Shown: positions 8,428 through 17,464, counted from the stretch's first letter. The stretch is 64,000 nucleotides of DNA from Microbacterium maritypicum MF109 (GCF_000455825.1 NZ_ATAO01000206.1:62001-126000); one strand, 5' to 3'. The notes: generated by a model not told the origin, from the letters alone. Made by a program: numbers and translations.

Positions 8428-9576
8428 TCAGGCTTCGACGATCGTCTCGTCTGATGTCGTCGCGCCGGCGAGGCGTCGGTTCCGTCGTGCGCGGCGGAGG
8501 AACCAGACGACGAGCACGACGGCGCCCGCGATCACGAGCCAGGGGAGGAGGAAGCCCAGGGCGATGACCAGCGCGTTCAGCGACACGACGAGCCCGTTCC
8601 ATCCCGCCGTCAGCCCGTCGACGAAGCCGGCAGGGTCGGCGGTGGTCGGCGTGCTCGCCTTGGTCAGCTGCACCTGCAGCGATGACGTGGCGACCTGATC
8701 GTCGAGGGCGGCGAGCTGCTGCTCATACGATTCGAGCTGTGCCTGGCGGTCTGTCAGCGCCACCTCGGCTTCGATCAGCTCGGCGACGGTTCCCGACTGC
8801 GCCATCAGCTGCGTGAGCCGCTCGACCGACGCTCGGGTGGAGTCGACGCGCGCCTGGAGGTCGATCGCGACCGATGTCACGTCCTGCTTCGACGTCGACG
8901 ACGAGAGCACGTCGCCGGTGTCATCGAGAGCGGCGATCACGTCGGGCAGATCAGCCGACGGCACCCGGATGCTGATCCAGCCGTACGCCGAATCGGCGGG
9001 AACGGGGGCCGGCTCGGAGGAGCCGTCGGCGGCGATCGACTTCCCGATCTCCGTGCTCTCGACGTAACCGCCGTGCTCCTCCGCCAGGGCGGCGATCGCC
9101 GTCGCGGCATCGGGAATGCTCTTCACCTGGACCGTCGCCTGCGCCGTGGCGATGATCTCGCGTCCGGTGTCGGCCTCCGCGGTGCCGGACTCCACCGTGC
9201 CGGGGAGAGTTCCGTCCGTGCCGGAGCTGAGTGCGCCGTCGGGCAGCGATTCGGGTGTGATCCCTGTGATCCGCTCGGGGGAGGAGGGAGCGGAATCGGC
9301 GACGGAGCCGCCGGAAGTGCTCATACCGTCGGCCGTGACGGAGGTGCCCCCGCCGACGGCACCGAGGATCGGCGGAGTCACGAGCACACCCACGACGAAA
9401 GCCGCAGCGATGCCTGCGCCGGTGAGCCAACGCCGCTGGCGCGTCCGCGATCGCGCTTCCCCGACGTGCGCGGGGGCCCGCTCGGTGGCGATCTCGGCGA
9501 AGACCGCGTCTTCGATGCGGGCGATCGTCTCGTCCGAGAGCTCGGGCAGGTCGCCGCTGGTGGTCTTTTCGTTCAT
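8428..9576 (-). CDS. DUF4349 membrane protein, candidate anti-sigma factor
   Basis: A 382-residue protein. Residues 1-50 are cytoplasmic and acidic, with a helix that could bind a sigma factor. A first transmembrane segment (about 53-73) is followed by a low-complexity Ser/Gly/Thr linker. The extracytoplasmic DUF4349 region includes a coiled coil (about 230-290, ...ELIEAEVALTDRQAQLESYEQQ...), then a second transmembrane segment near residue 350 and a basic tail. It overlaps the sigma factor gene by 4 bp (ATGA). The position suggests it is the cognate membrane-bound anti-sigma factor; this rests on context, since no zinc anti-sigma motif is visible. Confidence 0.8.
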   Translation of the reverse strand: MNEKTTSGDLPELSDETIARIEDAVFAEIATERAPAHVGEARSRTRQRRWLTGAGIAAAFVVGVLVTPPILGAVGGGTSVTADGMSTSGGSVADSAPSSPERITGITPESLPDGALSSGTDGTLPGTVESGTAEADTGREIIATAQATVQVKSIPDAATAIAALAEEHGGYVESTEIGKSIAADGSSEPAPVPADSAYGWISIRVPSADLPDVIAALDDTGDVLSSSTSKQDVTSVAIDLQARVDSTRASVERLTQLMAQSGTVAELIEAEVALTDRQAQLESYEQQLAALDDQVATSSLQVQLTKASTPTTADPAGFVDGLTAGWNGLVVSLNALVIALGFLLPWLVIAGAVVLVVWFLRRARRNRRLAGATTSDETIVEA

Positions 9577-10133
9577 GCGTCTCTCGCTTCCGTGACGGCG
9601 CCCCGCAACTGCGTGCGCACTCGGGAGAGACGATTCCGAACGACCGCGTGGGTCACCCCGAGCTCCTCGGCAGCCGTCTGATAGGCGTAGCCCTCAGACG
9701 CGCACAGGCGGAAGATCTCGCGGTCCAGCTCGCTCAACGTGCCCACCTCCTGCGCGATCCGCGCAGCCAGATCCGCCGTGATGACCTGTTCCTCGACGCT
9801 CACCGTGTCCGGCAACAGGGTCTCATCGACCGCCTCCGCGGTGTGCGCCTGATCCCTCCGACGTTGGCGAACTCGATTCGCTGCCTGGAAGCGACAGATC
9901 GTGGCCAACCAGGGCAGGATCGACTCACCTTGGAGCTCCAGACGGGGGAGTTTGCGCCAGGCGACGACGAACGTCTCCTGCGTCACATCCTCCGCGTCGG
10001 CCGGCGAGGCGAGGATGCCGTGCGCGATCCAGTACACAGGTCGCACGTGTGTGCGGTACAGCTCGCGGAAGGCGCTCTCATCACCCGCCGCGGCCTGCGC
10101 CGCCCATCTCTGGTCATCTGTCTGCAGGGGCAT
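9573..10133 (-). CDS. RNA polymerase sigma-70 family factor, ECF type
   Basis: A 186-residue ECF sigma factor. Region 2 spans about residues 20-90 (ESAFRELYRTHVRPVYWIA, DAEDVTQETFVVAW) and region 4 about 125-180, with the helix-turn-helix YQTAAEELGVTHAVVRNRLSRVR. It directs RNA polymerase to a small stress regulon. The following gene overlaps by 4 bp and encodes its probable membrane anti-sigma partner. No ECF-type autoregulatory promoter could be picked out in the 150 bases upstream. Confidence 0.92.
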   Translation of the reverse strand: MPLQTDDQRWAAQAAAGDESAFRELYRTHVRPVYWIAHGILASPADAEDVTQETFVVAWRKLPRLELQGESILPWLATICRFQAANRVRQRRRDQAHTAEAVDETLLPDTVSVEEQVITADLAARIAQEVGTLSELDREIFRLCASEGYAYQTAAEELGVTHAVVRNRLSRVRTQLRGAVTEARDA

Positions 10134-10284
10134 CCCGGTTCCGTTCGGTGTCTCTCACAGGGAGAGTGTCGATCGACGCCCCATCGTCTCAGATTCGATG
10201 CGGGAGCCGGGGGTCGGGTGGGGCGCGAAGATTCGGGCGTCATCCGCTCCCGCTGATGCCGAGGCTCCGGTAACATTGCCCGGG

Positions 10285-10383
10285 CGAGAGGGAGTATCCC
10301 GAATCCGCGCGTAACGTCATCACGAGCACCGTCATCGCTGCTCCGGGCGCGCGCCGCACGTCAGTGCGGGGGAGAGACTTTCG
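10285..10383 (+). promoter_or_regulatory. yybP-ykoY (Mn2+-sensing) riboswitch
   Basis: Conserved blocks of the yybP-ykoY family appear in order: GGGAGTATCCC at 10290-10300, CGTCATCACG near 10315-10324 and GAGAGACTTTCG at 10372-10383. The closing helix P1 forms between CGAGAG (10285-10290) and CTTTCG (10378-10383). The family senses Mn2+ and often precedes TerC/Alx-type membrane proteins, and a TerC-family gene follows 40 bases downstream. Confidence 0.82.
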
Positions 10384-10422
10384 ACTCATTCCCGACCCCT
10401 CCGCGAAAGGTGCAGTGCGCCC

Positions 10423-11427
10423 TTGGACATTCCCGTCTGGTTCGAGATCACCTCGATGATCGTCCTCACGATCATCCTGATCGGCGACCTGCTCCTCATC
10501 CGGCTCCGGCCGCACATCCCGTCGACGAAGGAATCCACACTCTGGGTGGTCTTCTACGTGGGCCTCGCGCTGTTGTTCGCCGTGCTCCTCGGAAACGTCG
10601 GGGGCTGGCAGAACGCCGGCGACTTCATCACCGGATGGGCGTTGGAGTACAGCCTCTCCATCGACAATCTGTTCGTCTTCGTGTTGATCATGGCCCAATT
10701 CGCCGTTCCGCGACGGCTGCAGCAGCAGGTCTTGATGATCGGCATCATCATCGCGCTCGTCCTGCGAGGGCTCTTCATCCTCGCCGGCGTCGCGATCGTC
10801 GAGAACTTCTCGCCGATCTTCTACATCTTCGGCGCCTTCCTCATCTGGACCGCGATCCGCCAGGCCATGCCGGACGGCGACCACGAGGGCGAGGTGCAGC
10901 GTGAGAACTTCATCGTGCGGCTGCTGCGTCGCCGGGTGGATATCAGCGAGACCTACGACGGCTCGAAGATCCGCACCACGGTGGACGGCAAGCGCATGTG
11001 GACGCCGATGGTCATCGTCTTCATCACCATCGGCGTGACCGATCTGATCTTCGCGATCGACTCCATCCCCGCGATCTTCGAGATCACCACGAACGGCTTC
11101 CTCGTCTTCGCCGCCAACATCTTCGCGCTGATGGGGCTCCGCCAGCTCTACTTCCTGCTCGGCGACCTGCTCGACCGGTTGCGCTACCTGCACTATGGCA
11201 TCGCCGTCATCCTCGGTTTCATCGGCATCAAGCTGATCCTGCACGCCCTGCACGTCAACGAACTGCCGTTCATCAACGGCGGCGAGCACGTCGAGTGGGT
11301 GCCCGACATCAGCAACATGGTCTCGCTCGGCGTGATCCTGGCCTCGATGACCATCGCGACGGTCGCAAGCCTGATCGCGTCGTCCCGTGAGAAGCGCGTG
11401 GCGAGGCGATCCACCACCGTGGAGTGA
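10423..11427 (+). CDS. TerC/Alx family integral membrane protein, probable Mn2+ exporter
   Basis: A 334-residue protein with about nine hydrophobic helices. It has the paired acidic signatures of the TerC family: EYSLSIDNLFVF in the first half and DLIFAIDSIPAIF in the second. TerC/Alx proteins export excess Mn2+, and the yybP-ykoY element upstream supports that role. The start is taken as TTG at 10423, with GAAAGG at 10404-10409 as a distant ribosome binding site. No ATG or GTG is available in frame between the riboswitch and this codon. Confidence 0.9.
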   Translation: MDIPVWFEITSMIVLTIILIGDLLLIRLRPHIPSTKESTLWVVFYVGLALLFAVLLGNVGGWQNAGDFITGWALEYSLSIDNLFVFVLIMAQFAVPRRLQQQVLMIGIIIALVLRGLFILAGVAIVENFSPIFYIFGAFLIWTAIRQAMPDGDHEGEVQRENFIVRLLRRRVDISETYDGSKIRTTVDGKRMWTPMVIVFITIGVTDLIFAIDSIPAIFEITTNGFLVFAANIFALMGLRQLYFLLGDLLDRLRYLHYGIAVILGFIGIKLILHALHVNELPFINGGEHVEWVPDISNMVSLGVILASMTIATVASLIASSREKRVARRSTTVE

Positions 11428-11465
11428 CGCCGGCGGCGGCACGCTCGCCAGCGGACGCCTCTCCC

Positions 11466-12062
11466 TCATCCGCGTGACCACAGAAGCTCGGCGTCCAGGG
11501 TGAGGTCGATGATCTGACGAAGCAGCCCACCCATCGTGGTGGAGTTCAGCAGTGCATATCTGTCGTACTCGCCCAGGGGAGCGATCGCCGCGAGCTGCCA
11601 GGCCGCGGCGACCGGCTCGTCCGAGATCTCGGTGTCGGCGTCCCACTGCGCTCCGGGGGCGCGTGCGAGAGTGCGGCGCACGATCGCCTCGGCTTCGGTG
11701 CGGAGCGGAGTGAGCTCGTCGTTCCAGTCGAGCGCGGACAGCGACGTCACCTCGGCGCGGGGGAAGGGGTCGTCATCGAGCCACTCCTCGACCGTGAAGC
11801 GGTCGGTGCCGACGGCGACGGCGAGCAGCGCATCCGCACCGGCGGATACGTTCACCAGCCGGGCCATCGTCCCGATGCGACTGCGCCGATCACCCCCGCC
11901 GACCTCGTGACCGCGTTCGATGAGAACGACCCCGAATCGAGGGTCCTCCTCATCCAGGAGCCGGCCGATCATCGTGAGGTAGCGCGGCTCGAACACGCGG
12001 AGGGGGAGCGGCGTATGCGGGAAATGCACGGAGCCGAGGGGGAACATCGGGATGACGGTCAC
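11466..12062 (-). CDS. Lon N-terminal (LON substrate-binding) domain protein
   Basis: A 198-residue stand-alone LON domain protein. The opening PMFPLGSVHFPHTPLPLRVFEPRY is typical of the PUA-like fold used by Lon protease to bind substrates, but no AAA or protease domain follows. Such short actinobacterial proteins are common and their role is unsettled. The start is uncertain: GTG at 12062 is reported, while ATG 12047 and GTG 12077 (with TACGTC just upstream) are alternatives. It is divergent from the DUF427 gene across fewer than 40 bases. Confidence 0.8.
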   Translation of the reverse strand: MTVIPMFPLGSVHFPHTPLPLRVFEPRYLTMIGRLLDEEDPRFGVVLIERGHEVGGGDRRSRIGTMARLVNVSAGADALLAVAVGTDRFTVEEWLDDDPFPRAEVTSLSALDWNDELTPLRTEAEAIVRRTLARAPGAQWDADTEISDEPVAAAWQLAAIAPLGEYDRYALLNSTTMGGLLRQIIDLTLDAELLWSRG

Positions 12063-12098
12063 GGCACCAGTCAACACCGAGAGACGTAAAGTGAACAG

Positions 12099-12596
12099 AT
12101 GCGTCGACCTCGCCCCATCGCCCCCGCCGCCGGACAGGAATCCGTCTGGGACTACCCGAGGCCCCCGCGCGTCGAGCCGGTCACGGAGCGCGTCACGATC
12201 CGCCTCGGCGGAGACCTGATCGCCGATTCCCGTCGTGCGGTGCGCGTGCTGGAGACGAGCCACCCTCCCGTGTATTACCTTCCGATCGCCGACTTCGTCC
12301 CCGGTGCACTGGTCGAGGCCGATGGCGCATCGTTCTGCGAGTTCAAGGGCGCGGCCCGCTACTTCGACGTGCGCAACGGCGGCACCGTGCGCCGGGGCGC
12401 CGCCTGGAACTATCCGAATCCGACACCGGGATTCGAGGCGCTGACCGATCGGATCGCCGTGTACGCGGCCCCGATGGACGAGTGCACGGTGGGCGACGAG
12501 ATCGCGACGCCACAGCCGGGTGGGTTCTACGGCGGCTGGGTCACCTCGTCCGTCGTCGGCCCTTTCAAGGGCGATCCCGGTTCCCTGGGCTGGTGA
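12099..12596 (+). CDS. DUF427 domain protein
   Basis: A 165-residue protein with one DUF427 domain, recognised from GGDLIADSRRAVRVLETSHPPVYYLP, the W-rich segment AAWNYPNPTPGF and the final GGFYGGWVTSSVVGPFKG. The family is small and widespread in actinobacteria, and its biochemical function is not established. The ATG follows TAAAGT (12087-12092) by six bases, a leaderless-type start. It converges with the flavin monooxygenase gene 20 bp downstream. Confidence 0.85.
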   Translation: MRRPRPIAPAAGQESVWDYPRPPRVEPVTERVTIRLGGDLIADSRRAVRVLETSHPPVYYLPIADFVPGALVEADGASFCEFKGAARYFDVRNGGTVRRGAAWNYPNPTPGFEALTDRIAVYAAPMDECTVGDEIATPQPGGFYGGWVTSSVVGPFKGDPGSLGW

Positions 12597-12615
12597 CCGT
12601 CGGTCCTACCGCCGA

Positions 12616-13929
12616 TCAGAACGCGCGCAGGTTCGCCTGCAGGCCACCCTCTGCGTACTCGCGTCGGAGGATCCCGCGGCGACGCAGAACGGGTACGAGC
12701 TCATCGAGCGTCCGGTGCAGCGTCACGGGGTGGAAGTCGCCCCACAGCAGCACGCCGTCGTTGCCCCAGTCGCCGAGCTCCTCGATCAGGTCTGCGAACT
12801 CCTCGGCGGTGCCGACGAATCCGGTGCGATCCTTGAGGCGACCGGCGCGGGCGAGCGCGCTCAGATGCGCACGCAGCGGGGCGTCCTCCCCGCGGTCGCC
12901 GATCAGGCGCTGGATGCTGCCCCGCGAGACATGGGCGCCGAAGATCGAGAGGTCGAGCGGCCGGTCGAGGTCGAGTGACGTCAGGTCGGTCTCGAGATCA
13001 CTCGACTGCTTGCGGGCGATCTGCACGAGCGCGGCGTCGTCGGGGTGCGTAGAGGCCGCGACGATGCGATCGGCTTCGTCGCTCGACGACGTGATCACGG
13101 GCTGGATGGCGAAGAGGATCTTGATGTCGTCCGGACGTCGGCCTCTCGCGACCGCCGCCTCGTGCACCTTGGCGCGGTAGTCGCGCACGGACTTCTCGTG
13201 CAGGGGGGCGAGCGCCAGCTGTACGTCGGAGTTCGCACCGGCGAAGCCGAGTCCTCGGCCCGAGCCGCCGGGCGAGACGATCGCGGGTTCCCCCTCGGTG
13301 AACGGCACGGCGTTCAGCGGTCCGTCGAACGCGAAGTATTCGCCCCGGTGCGTGACGGCCCGCAACCGCGTGCCATCGGCGAAGACATCGGTCTCGCGGT
13401 CGGCGACGAGGGCCCCGTCATCCCAGCTGCGCCAGAGCGAGCGGATGCCGGTGAGCCATTCCTCGGCGCGGTCGTACGCTTCGTCGTGTCCCAGCTGCGT
13501 CGCGTCGGAGAAGTGGCGGGCGCTGCCGGTGTCGGTGACGACGTTGAGTCCGAGCCGGTGACCGCTGAGGTGCTGCAAGGTCGCGAACTGCCGCGCCGCC
13601 GTGTAGGGGAGGGAGGCGGCGGGATTCACCGTCGGGACCACGCCGAGATGCCTGGTCGCCTGGAAGAGGTACGGCGCGAGGAGGAGCGGATCATGCTTCG
13701 GCCCGCCGAAAGCGTGCCGCACCCGCAGGTCGATCGTCGAAGGCGATCCCAGAGATGGTGCGTCCTCGATGATGACCAGATCGAACCCGGCCTGTTCGAG
13801 CGTCCGCGCGGCTTCCTGATAGATCTCGGGACGCGTCCAGTCGTAGTCCCAGTCGAGCGACGGATATCCCCAACCCTGCGGGCCGAAGCCACGGGCGAGG
13901 AACCAGCCGAAGTGCTGAGGGCGGGTCAT
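12616..13929 (-). CDS. LLM-class FMN-dependent monooxygenase (NtaA/SnaA/DszA group)
   Basis: A 437-residue bacterial luciferase-like monooxygenase. The N-terminus HFGWFLARGFGPQGWG, the EDAPSLGSPSTIDLRV segment and HRLGLNVVTD are characteristic of the two-component FMNH2-dependent NtaA/SnaA/DszA subgroup. These enzymes cleave C-S or C-N bonds with O2 and reduced flavin supplied by a separate reductase. No reductase is seen nearby. Its ATG overlaps by 4 bp the stop of the upstream sulfhydrylase gene. Pairing with that enzyme suggests release of sulfur from an organosulfur compound and its capture into homocysteine or cysteine. Confidence 0.88.
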   Translation of the reverse strand: MTRPQHFGWFLARGFGPQGWGYPSLDWDYDWTRPEIYQEAARTLEQAGFDLVIIEDAPSLGSPSTIDLRVRHAFGGPKHDPLLLAPYLFQATRHLGVVPTVNPAASLPYTAARQFATLQHLSGHRLGLNVVTDTGSARHFSDATQLGHDEAYDRAEEWLTGIRSLWRSWDDGALVADRETDVFADGTRLRAVTHRGEYFAFDGPLNAVPFTEGEPAIVSPGGSGRGLGFAGANSDVQLALAPLHEKSVRDYRAKVHEAAVARGRRPDDIKILFAIQPVITSSSDEADRIVAASTHPDDAALVQIARKQSSDLETDLTSLDLDRPLDLSIFGAHVSRGSIQRLIGDRGEDAPLRAHLSALARAGRLKDRTGFVGTAEEFADLIEELGDWGNDGVLLWGDFHPVTLHRTLDELVPVLRRRGILRREYAEGGLQANLRAF

Positions 13930-15221
13930 GCCACCGTCTCCCGCACACCCTGGAGCACGCGAGACAGGTCGGAGAGAAGATCGTCGACGTCCTCGATGCC
14001 GATCGACAGGCGGAGGGTGCCCGGTCCGACGCCGAGGATCTCGCGTTCTTCGTCGGTGCGCTGCGCATGACTTGTCGTCCCCGGATGCAGCACCAGGGAA
14101 CGGACGTCTCCGATGTGGGTCATGTGGGTGAAGACCTGGACATCCTCGACGAAGCGGCGCGCCGCCGGGAGTCCGCCCCGAAGGGTGAAGGTGAAGATCG
14201 AGCCGGAACCGCCGTCGAGGTAGCGCTTCCCGAGCGCGTGGTCGGGGTGGGAGGGGAGTCCGACGTAGTCCACGCTCTCGACGGCCTCGTGCTGCTCCAG
14301 CCACCGGGCGATCTGCAGAGCATTGCGGGACTGACGCTCGACCCGGAGTCCGAGCGTCTCCACGCCCTGTCCGATCAGGAAGGCGTTGAGCGGCGAGGGA
14401 GAGGCGCCGAAGCGCGGAGCCACCGACTCCCTGGCGTACGCGATGCGGGCACGACCGCCGTGTCGCGCGAAGACACTGGGCGTCTCGCCTCGACCGGGAA
14501 GTACGAGGTGGGGGGCGTTGTGGCCCGCCAGCTCGGCGTCGAAGCGTCCGTCGTCGACGAGCACGCCACCGAGCACGGAACCGTGACCGGCGAGGAACTT
14601 CGACGCGGAGTGGACCACGATCGCCGCTCCGTGCTCGAGAGGCCGCAGCAACGCAGGCGTGGCCAGCGTGTTGTCCACGATGAGCGGGATGGCGTGCTCG
14701 TCGCCGATGCCGCTGACGGTGCCGATGTCGAGCACGTCGTTGCGCGCGTTGGCGAGCGATTCGGCGAACAGCGCACGGGTGTTCGGGCGTATCGCCGAGC
14801 GCCAGGCCTCCGGATCGGCGATGTCGTCGATGAACGTCGTCTCGATGTCGAGCCGTGCCAGGTTGTCGAGGAACAGGCCCCTGGTGCCTTCGTAGATGTG
14901 CGTGGACGACACGATGTGATCGCCGGCGCCCGCGACGGTCAGCAGGGCTGTGGCGACCGCCGCCTGGCCGCTGGCGACGAGTACGGCGTCCGCTCCCGAT
15001 TCGAGGGCGGCCAGTTGCCGTTCCACCGCGCGCACCGTGGGGTTGCCGGTGCGCGTGTATCCGAAGCCTGTCCCTGTGCGGAAATGATCGGCTGCGTGAT
15101 CGAAGTCGTCGAACTCGAAGCCCGCCGTCAGGTAGATCGGCGTCGCGCGCGACGCCGCAGTCTCGCGGGTTCTCGCCGCATGGACCGCTCGTGTGGCGAA
15201 GCGGGCGGAGTCGACGGTCAT
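13926..15221 (-). CDS. O-acetylhomoserine sulfhydrylase-like PLP enzyme
   Basis: A 431-residue Cys/Met-metabolism PLP enzyme. The PLP lysine lies in VHSASKFLAGHGSVLGG, with ATALLTVAGAGDHIVSS and PLIVDNTLATP forming the cofactor pocket. Length and the EFDDFDHAADHFR start fit O-acetylhomoserine aminocarboxypropyltransferase (MetY type) better than cystathionine gamma-synthase. It makes homocysteine from O-acetylhomoserine and sulfide or methanethiol. It is followed with a 4-bp overlap by the FMN monooxygenase gene. A GAGAGG ribosome binding site precedes the ATG. No SAM riboswitch is visible in the 80 bp upstream. Confidence 0.88.
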   Translation of the reverse strand: MTVDSARFATRAVHAARTRETAASRATPIYLTAGFEFDDFDHAADHFRTGTGFGYTRTGNPTVRAVERQLAALESGADAVLVASGQAAVATALLTVAGAGDHIVSSTHIYEGTRGLFLDNLARLDIETTFIDDIADPEAWRSAIRPNTRALFAESLANARNDVLDIGTVSGIGDEHAIPLIVDNTLATPALLRPLEHGAAIVVHSASKFLAGHGSVLGGVLVDDGRFDAELAGHNAPHLVLPGRGETPSVFARHGGRARIAYARESVAPRFGASPSPLNAFLIGQGVETLGLRVERQSRNALQIARWLEQHEAVESVDYVGLPSHPDHALGKRYLDGGSGSIFTFTLRGGLPAARRFVEDVQVFTHMTHIGDVRSLVLHPGTTSHAQRTDEEREILGVGPGTLRLSIGIEDVDDLLSDLSRVLQGVRETVA

Positions 15222-15291
15222 GCGGTGCCTCTCGGTCGGTCGGGGTGCTCAACAGAGTGTCATGACGGGGAGGAGCATGTCCGAGCGGTGG

Positions 15292-15303
15292 TAATCTGAC
15301 GTC
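15292..15303 (+). promoter_or_regulatory. -10 element and leaderless start of the leu leader peptide
   Basis: TAATCT at 15292-15297 is followed by six bases and the leader-peptide ATG at 15304, so transcription would begin at or next to the start codon. Confidence 0.6.
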
Positions 15304-15354
15304 ATGCGGGCCGTCCTCCTTCTTCTTAGGCGCCGCGACGAGACCTCGTTCTGA
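15304..15354 (+). CDS. Leucine leader peptide upstream of leuCD
   Basis: A 16-codon frame reads [16 protein letters not shown] with four consecutive leucine codons (CTC CTT CTT CTT) and stops 58 bases before the leuC ATG. Tandem codons for the end product are the hallmark of attenuator leader peptides in branched-chain amino acid operons. The ribosome would stall here when charged tRNA-Leu is scarce and change folding of the downstream RNA. The codons after the leucines are rare-looking arginines (AGG CGC CGC). The peptide itself probably has no other function. Confidence 0.75.
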   Translation: MRAVLLLLRRRDETSF

Positions 15355-15371
15355 GCCCCTCCTCGTCGCGG
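15333..15371 (+). promoter_or_regulatory. Attenuator hairpin in the leuCD leader
   Basis: CCGCGACGAG at 15333-15342, which lies inside the leader peptide just after the leucine codons, is perfectly complementary to CTCGTCGCGG at 15362-15371 (10 bp, 19-nt loop holding the stop codon). No U-tract follows, so it may act by Rho-dependent or translational attenuation rather than as an intrinsic terminator. Confidence 0.6.
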
Positions 15372-15412
15372 AGTCCATCGTGGGCCGAACCGCCAGCCAC
15401 AGGAGACACGCA

Positions 15413-16858
15413 ATGACCACCCCCGCAAACGGTGCCGATTCCGCACGCCGCAGAACTCTCGCAGAGAAGGTCTGGGACGACCATCTCGTCGTGAAGGGTG
15501 AGAACGGCGAGCCGGATCTCATCTACATCGACCTACATCTGGTGCACGAGGTCACCAGCCCGCAAGCCTTCGACGGACTGCGCAGCGAAGACCGCCCGCT
15601 GCGCCGTCTGGATCTCACGATCGCCACCGAGGATCACAACACCCCGACGTGGGAGATCGACAAGCCGATCGCCGATCTCACCAGCCGTACGCAGATCGAG
15701 ACGCTGCGCCGCAACGCCGCCGAGTTCGGGGTGCGTCTGCACTCGCTGGGCGACGCCGAACAGGGCATCGTGCACGTGGTGGGTCCTCAGCTCGGGCTGA
15801 CGATGCCCGGCATCACGGTGGTGTGCGGCGATTCGCACACGTCGACCCACGGCGCATTCGGCGCGATGGCGTTCGGCATCGGCACGAGCGAGGTCGAGCA
15901 TGTCATGGCGACCCAGACGCTCCCGCTCAAGCCGTTCAAGACGATGGCGATCAACGTCGAGGGGACGCTCCGCCCCGGTGTCACGGCCAAGGACATCATC
16001 CTCGCGGTCATCGCGAAGATCGGCACCGGCGGCGGTCAGGGATACGTGCTTGAATACCGCGGCAGCGCCATCCGCGCCCTGTCGATGGAGGGCCGGATGA
16101 CCATCTGCAACATGTCCATCGAGGCCGGGGCCCGCGCCGGCATGGTCGCTCCCGACGAGACGACGTTCGCATACCTCGAAGGCCGCCCGCATGCGCCGAA
16201 GGGACAGGACTGGGAAGAGGCCGTCGCGTACTGGCGCACGCTGCCGACCGACGACGGCGCGACGTTCGACGCCGAGGTGTTCATCGATGCCGACCAGCTC
16301 GAGCCCTTCGTGACGTGGGGCACGAACCCCGGTCAGGGCAGCTCGCTCTCGGCCTCGGTGCCCGACCCGGCCGAGATCGACGATCCGAACGAGCGCGCCG
16401 CCGCCGAGCGTGCGCTGGAGTACATGGATCTGACTCCGGGGACACCGCTCAAGGAGGTGCCGGTCGACGCGGTCTTCATGGGGTCGTGCACCAACAGCCG
16501 TATCGAGGACCTGCGTGCGTTCGCCTCGATCATCGAGGGCAAGAAGAAGGCCGACGGGGTGCGGGTCATGGTCGTCCCCGGATCCGCCAGGGTGCGGCTG
16601 GAGGCCGAGGCGGAGGGCCTCGACAAGGTCATCAAGGACTTCGGGGCGGAGTGGCGCTTCGCCGGATGCTCGATGTGCCTCGGGATGAACCCCGATCAGC
16701 TGGCTCCGGGGGAGCGCTGTGCGTCCACCTCCAACCGGAACTTCGAGGGCCGGCAGGGCAAGGGAGGGCGCACGCACCTCGTCTCGCCGCTCGTCGCCGC
16801 AGCCACCGCGATCCGTGGCACCCTGTCCAGCCCGAGCGACCTCACGGAAGGGTTCTGA
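15413..16858 (+). CDS. leuC: 3-isopropylmalate dehydratase large subunit
   Basis: A 481-residue aconitase-family subunit that isomerises 2-isopropylmalate to 3-isopropylmalate in leucine synthesis. The three 4Fe-4S ligands are seen in [14 protein letters not shown] and in the [11 protein letters not shown] motif, with the substrate segment [15 protein letters not shown] upstream. The ATG at 15413 has the ribosome binding site AGGAGA at 15401-15406; an in-frame GTG upstream is rejected because it lies within the leader. leuD follows after three bases. Expression is probably controlled by the leucine leader peptide. Confidence 0.97.
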   Translation: MTTPANGADSARRRTLAEKVWDDHLVVKGENGEPDLIYIDLHLVHEVTSPQAFDGLRSEDRPLRRLDLTIATEDHNTPTWEIDKPIADLTSRTQIETLRRNAAEFGVRLHSLGDAEQGIVHVVGPQLGLTMPGITVVCGDSHTSTHGAFGAMAFGIGTSEVEHVMATQTLPLKPFKTMAINVEGTLRPGVTAKDIILAVIAKIGTGGGQGYVLEYRGSAIRALSMEGRMTICNMSIEAGARAGMVAPDETTFAYLEGRPHAPKGQDWEEAVAYWRTLPTDDGATFDAEVFIDADQLEPFVTWGTNPGQGSSLSASVPDPAEIDDPNERAAAERALEYMDLTPGTPLKEVPVDAVFMGSCTNSRIEDLRAFASIIEGKKKADGVRVMVVPGSARVRLEAEAEGLDKVIKDFGAEWRFAGCSMCLGMNPDQLAPGERCASTSNRNFEGRQGKGGRTHLVSPLVAAATAIRGTLSSPSDLTEGF

Positions 16859-16861
16859 ATC

Positions 16862-17458
16862 ATGGAGAAGTTCACCACTCACACGGGTATCGCGGCGCCC
16901 CTGAAGCGCTCGAACGTCGACACCGATCAGATCATCCCCGCCGTCTTCCTCAAGCGGGTCACGAAGACCGGTTTCGAGGACGCTCTGTTCCACGGATGGC
17001 GTCAGGATCCCGATTTCGTTCTCAACCAGGCGCCTTTCCAGGGGGCATCGGTGCTTCTCGCCGGACCCGACTTCGGCACCGGATCCAGCCGCGAGCACGC
17101 GGTCTGGGCGCTCCGGGACTTCGGCTTCAAAGTCGTGCTCAGCCCGCGCTTCGCCGACATCTTCCGGGGCAATTCGGGCAAGCAGGGTCTGCTCGCCGCG
17201 ACGATCTCGGAAGAGGATCTCGAGCGGTTCTGGGCTGAGATCGACCGGAATCCCGGGGTCCAGATGACCGTCGACCTCGAGGCGCGCACCGCGTCCATCG
17301 GCGACGTCCAGGCCGACATCGGTATCGACGATTACACTAGATGGCGGCTCCTCGAAGGGCTCGATGACATCGGGCTCACGCTGCGCAACGAAGACAAGAT
17401 CGCGCAGTTCGAGGCCCGTCGCGAGTCGTGGCGGCCCCGAACCCTTCCCGTTCAGTAA
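16862..17458 (+). CDS. leuD: 3-isopropylmalate dehydratase small subunit
   Basis: A 198-residue swivelling-domain subunit that completes the LeuCD isomerase. Characteristic segments are [15 protein letters not shown] near the N-terminus and [17 protein letters not shown] in the substrate-binding loop. It begins three bases after leuC and is surely co-transcribed and assembled with it. It is followed by a GC-rich hairpin before murA. Confidence 0.97.
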   Translation: MEKFTTHTGIAAPLKRSNVDTDQIIPAVFLKRVTKTGFEDALFHGWRQDPDFVLNQAPFQGASVLLAGPDFGTGSSREHAVWALRDFGFKVVLSPRFADIFRGNSGKQGLLAATISEEDLERFWAEIDRNPGVQMTVDLEARTASIGDVQADIGIDDYTRWRLLEGLDDIGLTLRNEDKIAQFEARRESWRPRTLPVQ

Positions 17459-17464
17459 GACGGT

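Noticed and set aside
15222..15291. SAM riboswitch or S-box upstream of the sulfhydrylase gene
   Set aside because: The gap to the leu leader is short and contains none of the conserved SAM-riboswitch blocks.
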